A stretch of DNA of 64,000 bases from Hydrogenophilus sp. (GTDB taxonomy: Bacteria > Pseudomonadota > Gammaproteobacteria > Burkholderiales > Thiobacillaceae), in NCBI GenBank assembly GCA_020725265.1, contig DYFK01000005.1:121192-185191 (forward strand), given 5' to 3'. A program made the position numbers and the translations under genes. How positions within the stretch are numbered: the stretch's first letter is position 1; each line of letters begins with the position of its first letter. The notes below the pieces were generated by a model that was not told the DNA's origin, searched no databases, and worked only from the letters and a program-made list of their open reading frames with translations. Shown here piece after piece: positions 18,707 to 28,303 of the stretch.

Positions 18707-20326
18707 TCAGCCGCGCCGCATCGTGCGCGACAACAGCATCACCGGGATCAAGCCGACGGCGACGATGATCAGCGAAGGCGTCGCCGCCTCGGCCAGACGC
18801 TCATCGGCGGCCAGGATGTAGACCTGGGTCGCCAACGTCTCGAAATTGAACGGTCGCAGCACGATGGTCGCCGGCAGTTCCTTCATCACGTCGACGAACA
18901 CCAGCAGCAGGCCGGAAACGATGCCACCGGACAACAGCGGTACATGCACCCGCGCCAGCAGGCCGGCCCGGCTGGCGCCGAGGCTGCGCGCGGCCTCGTC
19001 CAGACTGGGGCAGATACGCGCCAGGCTGGATTCGACGGCATTCAGCGCCACCGCCAGGAAACGGGCGAGATAGGCGAACACCAAGGCCACCGAGGTACCG
19101 GTGATCACCAGGCCGATGGAGGTTCCCCAGACATCCTCGACCCAGTCGATCAGGGCATGGTCGAGCGCGGTCAAAGGAATCAGCGCGCCGACCGCGATGA
19201 CGGTGCCGGGCACGGCATAGCCGAGCGAGGCCAGCCGCTTGACGCCGGCCATCAGACGGCCAGGCTGGGCGCGCCCGGCATAGGCCAGCAATAACGCGAC
19301 GACCACCGCCAGGACACTGGCGATACCCGCCAGCATCAGGCTGTTGCCGGCCAGGCTCAGATACTTGGCACCGAACTGGCTGTCGCCCTCGCTCAACGCC
19401 ATCGACAACAGCAGTCCCCCCGGCAGCAGGAACCCGGCGGTAAGCGGCAGCATGCACGCGCACCAGGCCAGCGCCGCGCGGGCGCCGCGCAGTTGGGGAC
19501 GCGCCGACGGCCGACCGCCGGCATCGTCGAAACGGGCGCGGCCGCGGCTGGCCTTTTCCAGGATCAGGGCCAGGGCGACGACACCGAGCAGGCTGGCCGC
19601 GAGCTGGGAAGCGGCGACCGGATCGCCGAAGGCATACCAGGCCCGGTAGATGCCGGTGGTGAAGGTCGGCACGCCGAAATACGACACCGCGCCGAACTCG
19701 GCCAGGCTTTCCATGATCACCAACGCGACGCCGCCCGCCACCGCCGGTCGCGCCAGGGGTAATGCGACCCGGAAGAACGCGGCGCGCTGGCTGTATCCGA
19801 GCCCGCGCGCCGCCTCCATGAGGACGCCGGAACGCTCCAGGAAGGCCGTGCGCGCCAGCACGTAGACATAGGGATAGAACACCAGACCGAAAATGACGAT
19901 GGCGCCTTCCAGGGAACGAACTTCCGGGAACCAGTAATCCCCGCGCTGCCATCCGAACATCTCGCGCAGACCGCTCTGCACCGGCCCGGCGTACTGGAAG
20001 AAATCGGTGTAGGCATAGGCGATCACGTAAGTCGGCATCGCCAGCGGCAGCAGCAGTGCCCATTCCAGCACGCGGCGACCGGGAAACCGGTACATGGCGA
20101 CGATCCAGGCCGAGCCTGTACCGAGCAGCGCGGCCGCCAGGCCGGCGCCGGCGGCGAGCATGAGACTGTTGAAGACGTACTCGCCAAGCACGGTTTCCGC
20201 CAGATGCGCCCAGACGCCTTCCTTGTCCGGCTGGAAGACGTTGACGACGACACTGGCCACCGGCAGCGACACCAGCGCGGCCAGGATGATCGCCACGATA
20301 GGCAGGAATGGGATGCGGGACTTCAT
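18707..20326 (-). CDS. Iron(III) ABC transporter permease (FbpB type)
   Basis: This is the membrane channel of the ferric iron importer. The 539-residue protein has about twelve hydrophobic helices in two homologous halves. Each half carries an EAA-type loop that docks the ATPase (EAARGLGYSQRAAFFRVALPLARP and EAARSLGASRAGLLARVHVPL are loops of this type). This two-in-one layout is typical of FbpB/SfuB. The start ATG at 20326 begins a basic residue plus hydrophobic helix; no strong ribosome binding site is seen. It is transcribed divergently from the ATPase gene across a Fur-like site. Confidence 0.92.
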   Translation of the reverse strand: MKSRIPFLPIVAIILAALVSLPVASVVVNVFQPDKEGVWAHLAETVLGEYVFNSLMLAAGAGLAAALLGTGSAWIVAMYRFPGRRVLEWALLLPLAMPTYVIAYAYTDFFQYAGPVQSGLREMFGWQRGDYWFPEVRSLEGAIVIFGLVFYPYVYVLARTAFLERSGVLMEAARGLGYSQRAAFFRVALPLARPAVAGGVALVIMESLAEFGAVSYFGVPTFTTGIYRAWYAFGDPVAASQLAASLLGVVALALILEKASRGRARFDDAGGRPSARPQLRGARAALAWCACMLPLTAGFLLPGGLLLSMALSEGDSQFGAKYLSLAGNSLMLAGIASVLAVVVALLLAYAGRAQPGRLMAGVKRLASLGYAVPGTVIAVGALIPLTALDHALIDWVEDVWGTSIGLVITGTSVALVFAYLARFLAVALNAVESSLARICPSLDEAARSLGASRAGLLARVHVPLLSGGIVSGLLLVFVDVMKELPATIVLRPFNFETLATQVYILAADERLAEAATPSLIIVAVGLIPVMLLSRTMRRG

Positions 20327-20375
20327 GGAATTTGGGCGATGGAGATCGGGAGCCGGACATCGGTGCAAGCCGTTC

Positions 20376-20396
20376 ATTATAATGACTCTCATTTGT
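20376..20396. promoter_or_regulatory. Fur box between the divergent iron permease and ATPase genes
   Basis: The core AATGACTCTCATT (20381-20393) is a perfect dyad of AATGA and TCATT around three bases. It matches 10 of 13 positions of the Fur core AATGATAATCATT, and it is preceded by CATTAT. It sits in the 87-bp gap between the two divergent iron-transport genes and could repress both. Confidence 0.6.
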
Positions 20397-20413
20397 TTGG
20401 CTTCGGAACCATC

Positions 20414-21484
20414 ATGCCCGCCACCCTGGAAGTCGTCGATCTTGGTCACCGCTTCACCGAAAAACCCGTGCTCAGCGGCGTCTCCTTCCATCTCGACGAA
20501 GGCCAGATTGGTTGTCTGCTCGGTCCTTCCGGCTGCGGCAAGACCACGGTGTTGCGTCTGATCGCCGGCTTCGACGCGCCGCGCGAAGGTGAAATCCGGC
20601 TGGCCGGAGAGCGCGTCGGCGCGCCCGGACACGCATTGCCGCCGGAAGAGCGCAAGATCGGCATGGTGTTTCAGGATTACGCGCTGTTCCCGCATCTGAC
20701 CATCGCCCGCAACATCGCATTCGGGTTGCGCCACCTGGACGCCGGCGCGCGCGCGGCGCGGGTCGCCGCCATGTTGGAGACGGTCGGTCTGGCCGGTCGC
20801 GCCGACGCCTATCCGCATGAACTGTCCGGCGGCCAGCAGCAGCGTGTCGCCCTGGCCCGGGCGCTGGCGCCACGCCCGCGCATGCTGCTGCTGGACGAGC
20901 CGTTTTCCAATCTGGACGTGGAGTTGCGCGAGAAACTGGCGCTGGAAGTGCGCGACATCCTCAAGCAGGAAGGCATCACCGCCCTGCTGGTCACCCACGA
21001 CCAGCACGAAGCCTTCGCCATGGCCGACGTCATCGGCGTCATGAACCATGGCGCCATCCAGCAGTGGGACACGCCATACAACCTGTATCACCAGCCCGCC
21101 AACCGCTTCGTCGCCAACTTCGTCGGCCAGGGCGTGCTGCTGCCCGGCCACGTCCTCAACAGTCGCGAGGTGGAAATCGAACTGGGCGTGCTGGAGGGCC
21201 ACATCCCCACCGACTGCGACGAAACCGGCGGTTGCGCCCACTGCGACAAGGGCTGCCATGTCGAAGTGCTGATCCGGCCGGACGACATCATCCACGACGA
21301 TGCCAGCCCGATGCTCGCCCAGGTCGAGCGCAAGGCCTTCCGCGGCTCGGATTTCCTCTACACCCTGCGTCTGCCCGGCGGCGGCCGCGTGCTCGCGCAG
21401 GTCGATTCGCATCACAACCACGCCCTCGGCGAACGCATCGGCATCCGCCTTGGCATCGACCACGTCGTGGCCTTCCGGACATGA
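20414..21484 (+). CDS. Iron(III) ABC transporter ATP-binding protein (FbpC type)
   Basis: It powers the ferric importer. The 356-residue protein has Walker A GPSGCGKTT (about 37-45), the Q-loop in FQDYALFPH, signature LSGGQQQR, Walker B LLLDEPFSNLD and the H-loop THDQHEA. The C-terminal regulatory domain (about 240-356) contains a compact cysteine cluster, CDETGGCAHCDKGC (about 268-281), before the RPDDI strand. The ATG at 20414 follows a Fur-like dyad. The stop overlaps the next gene as ATGA. Confidence 0.93.
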   Translation: MPATLEVVDLGHRFTEKPVLSGVSFHLDEGQIGCLLGPSGCGKTTVLRLIAGFDAPREGEIRLAGERVGAPGHALPPEERKIGMVFQDYALFPHLTIARNIAFGLRHLDAGARAARVAAMLETVGLAGRADAYPHELSGGQQQRVALARALAPRPRMLLLDEPFSNLDVELREKLALEVRDILKQEGITALLVTHDQHEAFAMADVIGVMNHGAIQQWDTPYNLYHQPANRFVANFVGQGVLLPGHVLNSREVEIELGVLEGHIPTDCDETGGCAHCDKGCHVEVLIRPDDIIHDDASPMLAQVERKAFRGSDFLYTLRLPGGGRVLAQVDSHHNHALGERIGIRLGIDHVVAFRT

Positions 21485-23037
21485 CCGCGCCGGCCGGCAC
21501 GCCGGCCTTCATCGCCGGACTCCTACGTCCGGATGCCTACCCGCACCCGGCGCCGGCGCCCCGGCTGATCGAAACCCACATCTCCTGGGTGATCCTGGCC
21601 GGCAACCATGCCTACAAGATCAAGAAGCCGCTCGATCTGGGATTCCTCGACTTCGGAACGCCGGAACGCCGGCTCGCCTGCTGCCAGGAGGAAATCCGCC
21701 TGAACCGGCGGCTAGCGCCGGACATCTACCTCGACGTCGCTCCGATCACCGGCAGCGCCACGGCGCCGCGCATCGGCGGTGACGGCCCGGCGCTGGAATG
21801 GGCGGTACACATGCGCGCCTTCCCGGCCGATGCCACGCTCGACCGGACCGGAGTGACCGAAGCGCGCGTCGACGCCATTGCCGACCGCGTCGCCCGTTTC
21901 CACGCCGAGATCGCGCGGGCACCGGCGGTTGGCCCCTGGGGCAGCGCCGAGGCGGTGCGCGCGCCGGTAACGCAGAACTTCGACCAGATCCGCGCCCTGT
22001 ACGCCGGCGCCGGGCTCGCCCCGCCAGTCGTGCTCGCCGCGCTGGAAGCCTGGAGCCGGAGCGAAGGCGAACGTCTGGCCGGTCATTTCGCCGCGCGTCT
22101 GGCCGACGGCTTCGTGCGCGAATGCCATGGCGACCTGCATCTGGGCAACATCGCCTGGGTCGACGAAGCGCCGCTGATTTTCGACGCCATCGAGTTCAAC
22201 CCGGCGTTGCGCCACATCGACGTGATCAGCGAGATCGCCTTTCTGACCATGGATCTCCATCATCGCGGCCGGTCCGGGTTGGCCTGGCGCGCGCTCAACC
22301 GATATCTGGAAAACACCGGCGACTACGCCGGCCTGGCCGCCCTGCCCTATTACCAGACCTACCGCGCCATGGTGCGCGCCAAGGTCGCCGCCTTTCGCGC
22401 CGTCCAGACCGGCGCCGAGTTCGCCGAATGCGCCGGGCATCTGGCGCTGGCCGAACGCTTCACGCGCGCCCGCGTGCCCGAGCTGATCCTGATGCACGGC
22501 GTATCCGGCAGTGGCAAGAGCTGGTGGTCGCAACATCTGCTGCAACGCCTGGGCGCGATCCGGCTGCGTTCCGATGTCGAGCGCAAGCGCCTTTTCGGAC
22601 TGGCGCCGCTCGCCGACAGCCGCGCCGCAGGCCAGCCGGAAGCCGGCATTTACGGCGCCGAAGCCAGCGCGCGCACGCTCGACCGCCTGCTCGAACTGGC
22701 CGAGGGTCTGCTCGCCCTGGGCGGTCCGGTGATCGTCGACGCCACCTTCATCCGCCGCGACTGGCGCGCGCCGTTCGCCGCGCTGGCCGAACGGCTCGCG
22801 ACCCGCTGGCGCATCGTCGCCCTGGACACCTCGGTGGAAATCCTGCGCGCCCGGGTCGCCGAGCGCCTGACCCGTGGCAATGACGCCTCGGAAGCCGGTC
22901 TGGCCGTGCTGGAAGCCCAACTCGCCGCGCGCGAACCGTTCGACGCGACCGAAGCCGCCCACGTCATCGAAATCGACGCCGGCCCGGACGCGGATATCGA
23001 GGCGGTGCTGGAACGGCTGACCACGCCACCGGCGTGA
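21481..23037 (+). CDS. Fused aminoglycoside phosphotransferase-like kinase / P-loop ATPase
   Basis: The 518-residue protein has two parts. Residues about 20-320 form a kinase-like fold with the catalytic loop CHGDLHLGNI (about 215-224) and a following acidic FDAIEFN, as in the APH/choline kinase family. Residues about 335-518 are an AAA_33-type P-loop domain with GVSGSGKSWW (about 340-349) and VIVDATF. This fusion is widespread in proteobacteria and its substrate is not known. Aminoglycoside resistance should not be inferred. It overlaps fbpC by four bases and ends 16 bp before convergent uvrB. Confidence 0.88.
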   Translation: MTAPAGTPAFIAGLLRPDAYPHPAPAPRLIETHISWVILAGNHAYKIKKPLDLGFLDFGTPERRLACCQEEIRLNRRLAPDIYLDVAPITGSATAPRIGGDGPALEWAVHMRAFPADATLDRTGVTEARVDAIADRVARFHAEIARAPAVGPWGSAEAVRAPVTQNFDQIRALYAGAGLAPPVVLAALEAWSRSEGERLAGHFAARLADGFVRECHGDLHLGNIAWVDEAPLIFDAIEFNPALRHIDVISEIAFLTMDLHHRGRSGLAWRALNRYLENTGDYAGLAALPYYQTYRAMVRAKVAAFRAVQTGAEFAECAGHLALAERFTRARVPELILMHGVSGSGKSWWSQHLLQRLGAIRLRSDVERKRLFGLAPLADSRAAGQPEAGIYGAEASARTLDRLLELAEGLLALGGPVIVDATFIRRDWRAPFAALAERLATRWRIVALDTSVEILRARVAERLTRGNDASEAGLAVLEAQLAAREPFDATEAAHVIEIDAGPDADIEAVLERLTTPPA

Positions 23038-23053
23038 GCGGAGTGCCCGCGGT

Positions 23054-25093
23054 TCAGGCCTCCGGCGCGTCGTGTTCCTCGACGCCGAACAGTTGCCGCT
23101 TGAGCTGGCGCATGCGGTCGCGCAATTCGGCGGCCTTCTCGAATTCCAGATTTTTCGCCGCCACCAGCATGTCCTTCTCCAGCCGCTTGATCTCGCGCGT
23201 GGCGTCCTTCTCGCTCATCGCCTCGTAACGGGCGCGGGTCTGTTCGGCCTGAGCGGTCTGCCGCGCGGATTCCGGATCATAGACCCCGTCGATGATGTCC
23301 TTGATGCGCTTGTTCACGCCCTTGGGCACGATGCCGTGGGCGGCATTGTGGGCGAGCTGCTTGGCGCGCCGACGCTCGGTCTCGTCGATGGCGCGGCGCA
23401 TCGAATCGGTGATCCGGTCGGCATAAAGGATGGCGGTGCCGTTCAGATGGCGGGCGGCGCGGCCCATGGTCTGGATCAGCGAACGCTCGGAACGGAGGAA
23501 GCCCTCCTTGTCCGCGTCCAGAATCGCGACCATGGAAACCTCTGGAATATCAAGACCTTCCCGCAACAAGTTAATGCCGATCAGCACGTCGAACACACCC
23601 AGACGCAGATCCCGGATGATCTCGACGCGCTCGACCGTATCGATGTCCGAATGCAGGTAACGCACCTTGACGCCGTGGTCGGCGAAATACTCGGTGAGCT
23701 GCTCGGCCATGCGCTTGGTCAACGTCGTCACCATCACCCGTTCGCCGCGCGCGGTGCGTTCATGGATCGCCGACATCAGATCGTCGACCTGGGTGGCGAC
23801 CGGACGGATTTCGATCACCGGATCGACCAGACCGGTGGGCCGCACCACCTGTTCGACCACCTGTTCCTGATGCGTGCGTTCGTACTCGGCGGGCGTCGCC
23901 GAGACGAACACGGTCTGGCGCATGACGGTTTCGAACTCGTCGAAGCGCAGCGGCCGGTTGTCCAGCGCCGAGGGCAGGCGGAAACCGTATTCGACCAGGT
24001 TTTCCTTGCGCGCCCGGTCGCCCTTGAACATGCCGCCGATCTGCGGCACGGTGACGTGGGATTCGTCGATGAACATCAGCGCGTTGGGCGGCAGATAGTC
24101 GATCAGGGTCGGCGGCGGCTCGCCCGGATTGCGTCCGGACAGATGCCGCGAGTAGTTCTCGATGCCCTTGCAGAAGCCCAGTTCGGCGAGCATTTCCAGA
24201 TCGAAGCGGGTGCGCTGCTCGATGCGCTGCGCCTCCACCAGCTTGCCGTGACCATGGAACCACTCCAGGCGCTCGGCCAGTTCCAGCTTGATGTTCTCGA
24301 CCGCGCGCAGCACGGTGTCGCGCGGCGTCACGTAATGGCTGGACGGATATACAGTGAAGCGCGCGGCCTGGTGCAGGACCTGGCCGGTGAGCGGATCGAA
24401 CAGGCTGATGCGCTCCACCTCGTCGTCGAACAGCGACACGCGCACGGCGGTTTCCGCGTTTTCCGCCGGGAAGATGTCGATCACGTCGCCCTTGACCCGG
24501 AACACGCCGCGCTTGAATTCCAGCTCGTTGCGCTGGTATTGCATCTCGGTCAGGCGACGGATCACGTCGCGCTGGCCGATGCGTTCACCCTGGCGCAGGT
24601 GCAGGATCATGCCGTGGTAATCGACCGGGTCGCCGATGCCGTAGATCGCCGAGACGGTGGCGACGATCACGCAGTCCTCGCGCTCCAGCAGCGCCTTGGT
24701 GGCGGACAGGCGCATCTGCTCGATGTGCTCGTTGACGCTGGAGTCCTTCTCGATGAACAGGTCGCGCGCCGGCACGTAGGCTTCCGGCTGGTAGTAGTCG
24801 TAATAGGAGACGAAGTACTCGACCGCGTTGTCCGGGAAGAACTCGCGGAACTCCGCGTACAACTGCGCCGCCAGCGTCTTGTTGGGCGCCATCACGAAAG
24901 CCGGCCGGCCCAGGCGGGCGATGACGTTGGCCATGGTGTAGGTCTTGCCGGAACCGGTGACGCCGAGCAGGGTCTGGAAGCGCATGCCCCGTTCCAACCC
25001 GTAGACCAGTTGCTCGATCGCCACGGGCTGGTCTCCGGCCGGCGGAAACGGCTGATGCAGTGCGAACGGGCTATTGGGAAAGGTGACGGCCAC
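23054..25093 (-). CDS. uvrB: Excinuclease ABC subunit B
   Basis: UvrB is the damage-verifying helicase-like subunit of nucleotide excision repair. The protein (679 residues from this start) has Walker A GVTGSGKT (about 43-50), the beta-hairpin [12 protein letters not shown], the DESH Walker B, helicase motifs V-VI ([17 protein letters not shown]) and a C-terminal UVR motif for UvrC. I place the start at a GTG (25093), since it begins the normal N-terminus [15 protein letters not shown]. Upstream in-frame ATGs would overlap the divergent aminotransferase gene. Its ribosome binding site is weak. Confidence 0.95.
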   Translation of the reverse strand: MAVTFPNSPFALHQPFPPAGDQPVAIEQLVYGLERGMRFQTLLGVTGSGKTYTMANVIARLGRPAFVMAPNKTLAAQLYAEFREFFPDNAVEYFVSYYDYYQPEAYVPARDLFIEKDSSVNEHIEQMRLSATKALLEREDCVIVATVSAIYGIGDPVDYHGMILHLRQGERIGQRDVIRRLTEMQYQRNELEFKRGVFRVKGDVIDIFPAENAETAVRVSLFDDEVERISLFDPLTGQVLHQAARFTVYPSSHYVTPRDTVLRAVENIKLELAERLEWFHGHGKLVEAQRIEQRTRFDLEMLAELGFCKGIENYSRHLSGRNPGEPPPTLIDYLPPNALMFIDESHVTVPQIGGMFKGDRARKENLVEYGFRLPSALDNRPLRFDEFETVMRQTVFVSATPAEYERTHQEQVVEQVVRPTGLVDPVIEIRPVATQVDDLMSAIHERTARGERVMVTTLTKRMAEQLTEYFADHGVKVRYLHSDIDTVERVEIIRDLRLGVFDVLIGINLLREGLDIPEVSMVAILDADKEGFLRSERSLIQTMGRAARHLNGTAILYADRITDSMRRAIDETERRRAKQLAHNAAHGIVPKGVNKRIKDIIDGVYDPESARQTAQAEQTRARYEAMSEKDATREIKRLEKDMLVAAKNLEFEKAAELRDRMRQLKRQLFGVEEHDAPEA

Positions 25094-25178
25094 GTTAAAA
25101 TCCGCGCGCGAAAAAGCGTGCAATCCTAACACCCGATCCTGCTCGTCCGCGTGACCTACAACCCAGAAGGCCGACATC

Positions 25179-26369
<1,191 letters not shown>

Positions 26370-26383
26370 GGCCGGTCACCGGC

Positions 26384-27223
26384 ATGGATACGCCCGGCCT
26401 CGCCGAAGCCATCGCCGCCAATGTCGGCGCCGCGCTGGCCGAGGATCTCGGCACCGGCGACCTCACCGCCGAGCTGATTCCGGCCGAAGCCGTCGCTCGC
26501 GCCCGCGTGGTCACGCGCGAGGATGCCGTGCTCTGCGGCACCGCCTGGTTCGATGCCTGCTGCCGCGCGCTCGACGCCGACGCGCGCATCCACTGGCTGG
26601 CGCGCGACGGCGACCGGGTCATGGCCGGCGCCGTGCTCTGCGAACTCTGTGGCAACGCCCGCGCCCTGCTCAGCGCCGAGCGGCCGGCGCTCAACTTCCT
26701 GCAAACCCTGTCCGGCGTGGCCACGGAAACGCGCCGCCACGTCGACGCCATCGCCGGCACCCGGGCGCGCGTGCTCGATACCCGCAAAACCCTGCCCGGC
26801 CTGCGCCGCGCGCTCAAATACGCGGTGAAATGCGGTGGCGGCGACAACCAGCGCATGGGCCTGTACGACGGCATCCTGATCAAGGAAAACCACATCGCCG
26901 CCGCCGGCGGCATCGGTCCGGCGCTGCGCCGGGCGTTCGAACTGGCGCCAGCCGGCGCGACGGTACAGATCGAGGTCGAAAACCTGACGCAACTGGAGGA
27001 AGCCCTGGCCGCCGGCGCCCGCGCCATCCTGCTCGACAATTTCGATCTCGCCGGCCTGCGCGCGGCGGTCGCGGTCAACGCCGGCCGCGCCGAGCTGGAA
27101 GCCTCCGGCGGCGTCGACCTGGCCGGTCTGCGGGCGATCGCGGAAACCGGCGTCGACCGCGTCTCCATCGGCGCGCTGACCAAATCGGTGCGCGCCATCG
27201 ACCTGTCGATGCGCTTTCTCTGA
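26384..27223 (+). CDS. nadC: Nicotinate-nucleotide pyrophosphorylase (carboxylating)
   Basis: It makes nicotinate mononucleotide from quinolinate and PRPP in NAD synthesis. The 279-residue protein has EDLGTGDLT near the N-terminus, LNFLQTLSGVAT, the phosphate-binding DTRKTLPGLR block, IKENH, and the C-terminal EASGGV and DRVSIGALTKS barrel-end motifs. All key residues look intact. The ATG at 26384 lies 15 bp after the aminotransferase stop on the same strand. Confidence 0.96.
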   Translation: MDTPGLAEAIAANVGAALAEDLGTGDLTAELIPAEAVARARVVTREDAVLCGTAWFDACCRALDADARIHWLARDGDRVMAGAVLCELCGNARALLSAERPALNFLQTLSGVATETRRHVDAIAGTRARVLDTRKTLPGLRRALKYAVKCGGGDNQRMGLYDGILIKENHIAAAGGIGPALRRAFELAPAGATVQIEVENLTQLEEALAAGARAILLDNFDLAGLRAAVAVNAGRAELEASGGVDLAGLRAIAETGVDRVSIGALTKSVRAIDLSMRFL

Positions 27224-27232
27224 ACTTCGGTG

Positions 27233-27760
27233 ATGTCGCCGGCGCGCTGCTTTCCGCCGATCGCCGACGTCCACGCCCGCGTCCTCATTCTCGGCAGCCT
27301 GCCCGGCCAGGCCTCGCTGCGGGCCGGCGAGTACTACGCGCACCCGCGCAACCCGTTCTGGCGCATCCTCGGCGAACTCACCGGCACGCCGGCCGAACGC
27401 CCCTACGCCGAGCGCGCGCAAGCCCTGCGCCGCGCCGGCATCGCGCTCTGGGACGTGCTCGCCGAGGGCCGGCGGCGCGGCAGCCTGGACGCCGACATCG
27501 AGCGCGCCAGCGAACGCGTCAACGACTTCCCGGGATTCCTGCAAGCGCACCCCGGCATCCGACACCTGTTCTTCAACGGCGCCAAGGCCGAAGCCAGTTT
27601 CCGCCGGCACGCGCTGCCGGGAATGACAACCGTGCCGGCCATGACCCGGCTACCCTCGACCAGCCCGGCCCATGCCGGACTTCCGTTCGAGGCCAAGCGC
27701 GCGATCTGGCTGGCCAGCCTGACAACAGCCCTTGGCCGGCAGGAGTGCGCGGCCGGATGA
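27233..27760 (+). CDS. DNA-deoxyinosine glycosylase (uracil-DNA glycosylase superfamily)
   Basis: This family removes deaminated bases (hypoxanthine, uracil) from DNA. The 175-residue protein has the family first motif LILGSLPGQASL with YYAHPRNPFWRIL following, ALWDVLAEGRRRGSLD, LFFNGAKAEASF, and RLPSTSPAHA, which is the C-terminal motif of the mug/deoxyinosine type. GTG at 27230 is an alternative start three bases earlier. It follows nadC by 9 bp and ends 26 bp before the convergent FKBP gene. Confidence 0.88.
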   Translation: MSPARCFPPIADVHARVLILGSLPGQASLRAGEYYAHPRNPFWRILGELTGTPAERPYAERAQALRRAGIALWDVLAEGRRRGSLDADIERASERVNDFPGFLQAHPGIRHLFFNGAKAEASFRRHALPGMTTVPAMTRLPSTSPAHAGLPFEAKRAIWLASLTTALGRQECAAG

Positions 27761-27786
27761 CGGCCGGGTCCGCGCCGTTTCCAGGT

Positions 27787-28278
27787 TCAATGCAGCTTGG
27801 GCGGTCCCTGCTCGGCCGGGAAGCCGGATTGCATCTCGTCGGGGGTGGCGTCGCGCACGGAAACGATGTCGACCACGCAGGTGGCGTTCTTGCCGGCGAG
27901 CGGATGGTTGCCGTCCAGCGTGATCTTGCCGTCGGCGATCTCGACGACGCGGAAGGTCACGACCTCGCCCTGCTCGTTCTGGAATTCCGCTTCCGCGCCC
28001 AGCTTGCGGTACGGCGGCGGCACGTCATCGAGTTCCTGGACGATGATCAGATCGGGATCGCTCGGGCCAAAGGCATTTTCCGGGGTCATCGCCACCTCGA
28101 CGCGGTCGCCAGGCCGATGGCCTTCAAGACCGGCTTCGATTTCCTGGAACAGGCCGCTGCCGGCGCCGTGCACGTAGCCGGTGGGCATGTCCTGCTGGCC
28201 CATGACGCGGCCATCCTCGGCCAGCACGGAATAGGTCATGAAAACCACCTTGCCGGCGGTGATGATGTCGTTGCTCAT
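27787..28278 (-). CDS. FKBP-type peptidyl-prolyl cis-trans isomerase (SlyD/FkpB-like)
   Basis: It speeds cis-trans isomerisation of prolyl bonds and acts as a chaperone in the cytosol. The 163-residue protein has an N-terminal FKBP half (VVFMTYSVLAEDGRVMG), an insert-in-flap chaperone domain (about 70-130) and a C-terminal half with DGNHPLAGKN, the SlyD order. There is no His/Cys-rich metal tail. The ATG at 28278 has TGGAG upstream. It is 10 bp from the GH57 gene stop, same strand. Confidence 0.9.
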   Translation of the reverse strand: MSNDIITAGKVVFMTYSVLAEDGRVMGQQDMPTGYVHGAGSGLFQEIEAGLEGHRPGDRVEVAMTPENAFGPSDPDLIIVQELDDVPPPYRKLGAEAEFQNEQGEVVTFRVVEIADGKITLDGNHPLAGKNATCVVDIVSVRDATPDEMQSGFPAEQGPPKLH

Positions 28279-28303
28279 GTTCGCTCCAGTCATGGGTGCC
28301 GGT

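Noticed and set aside
21481..23037. Aminoglycoside resistance gene
   Set aside because: The kinase-like half is fused to a P-loop domain, a common chromosomal fusion of unknown substrate; nothing points to antibiotic modification.
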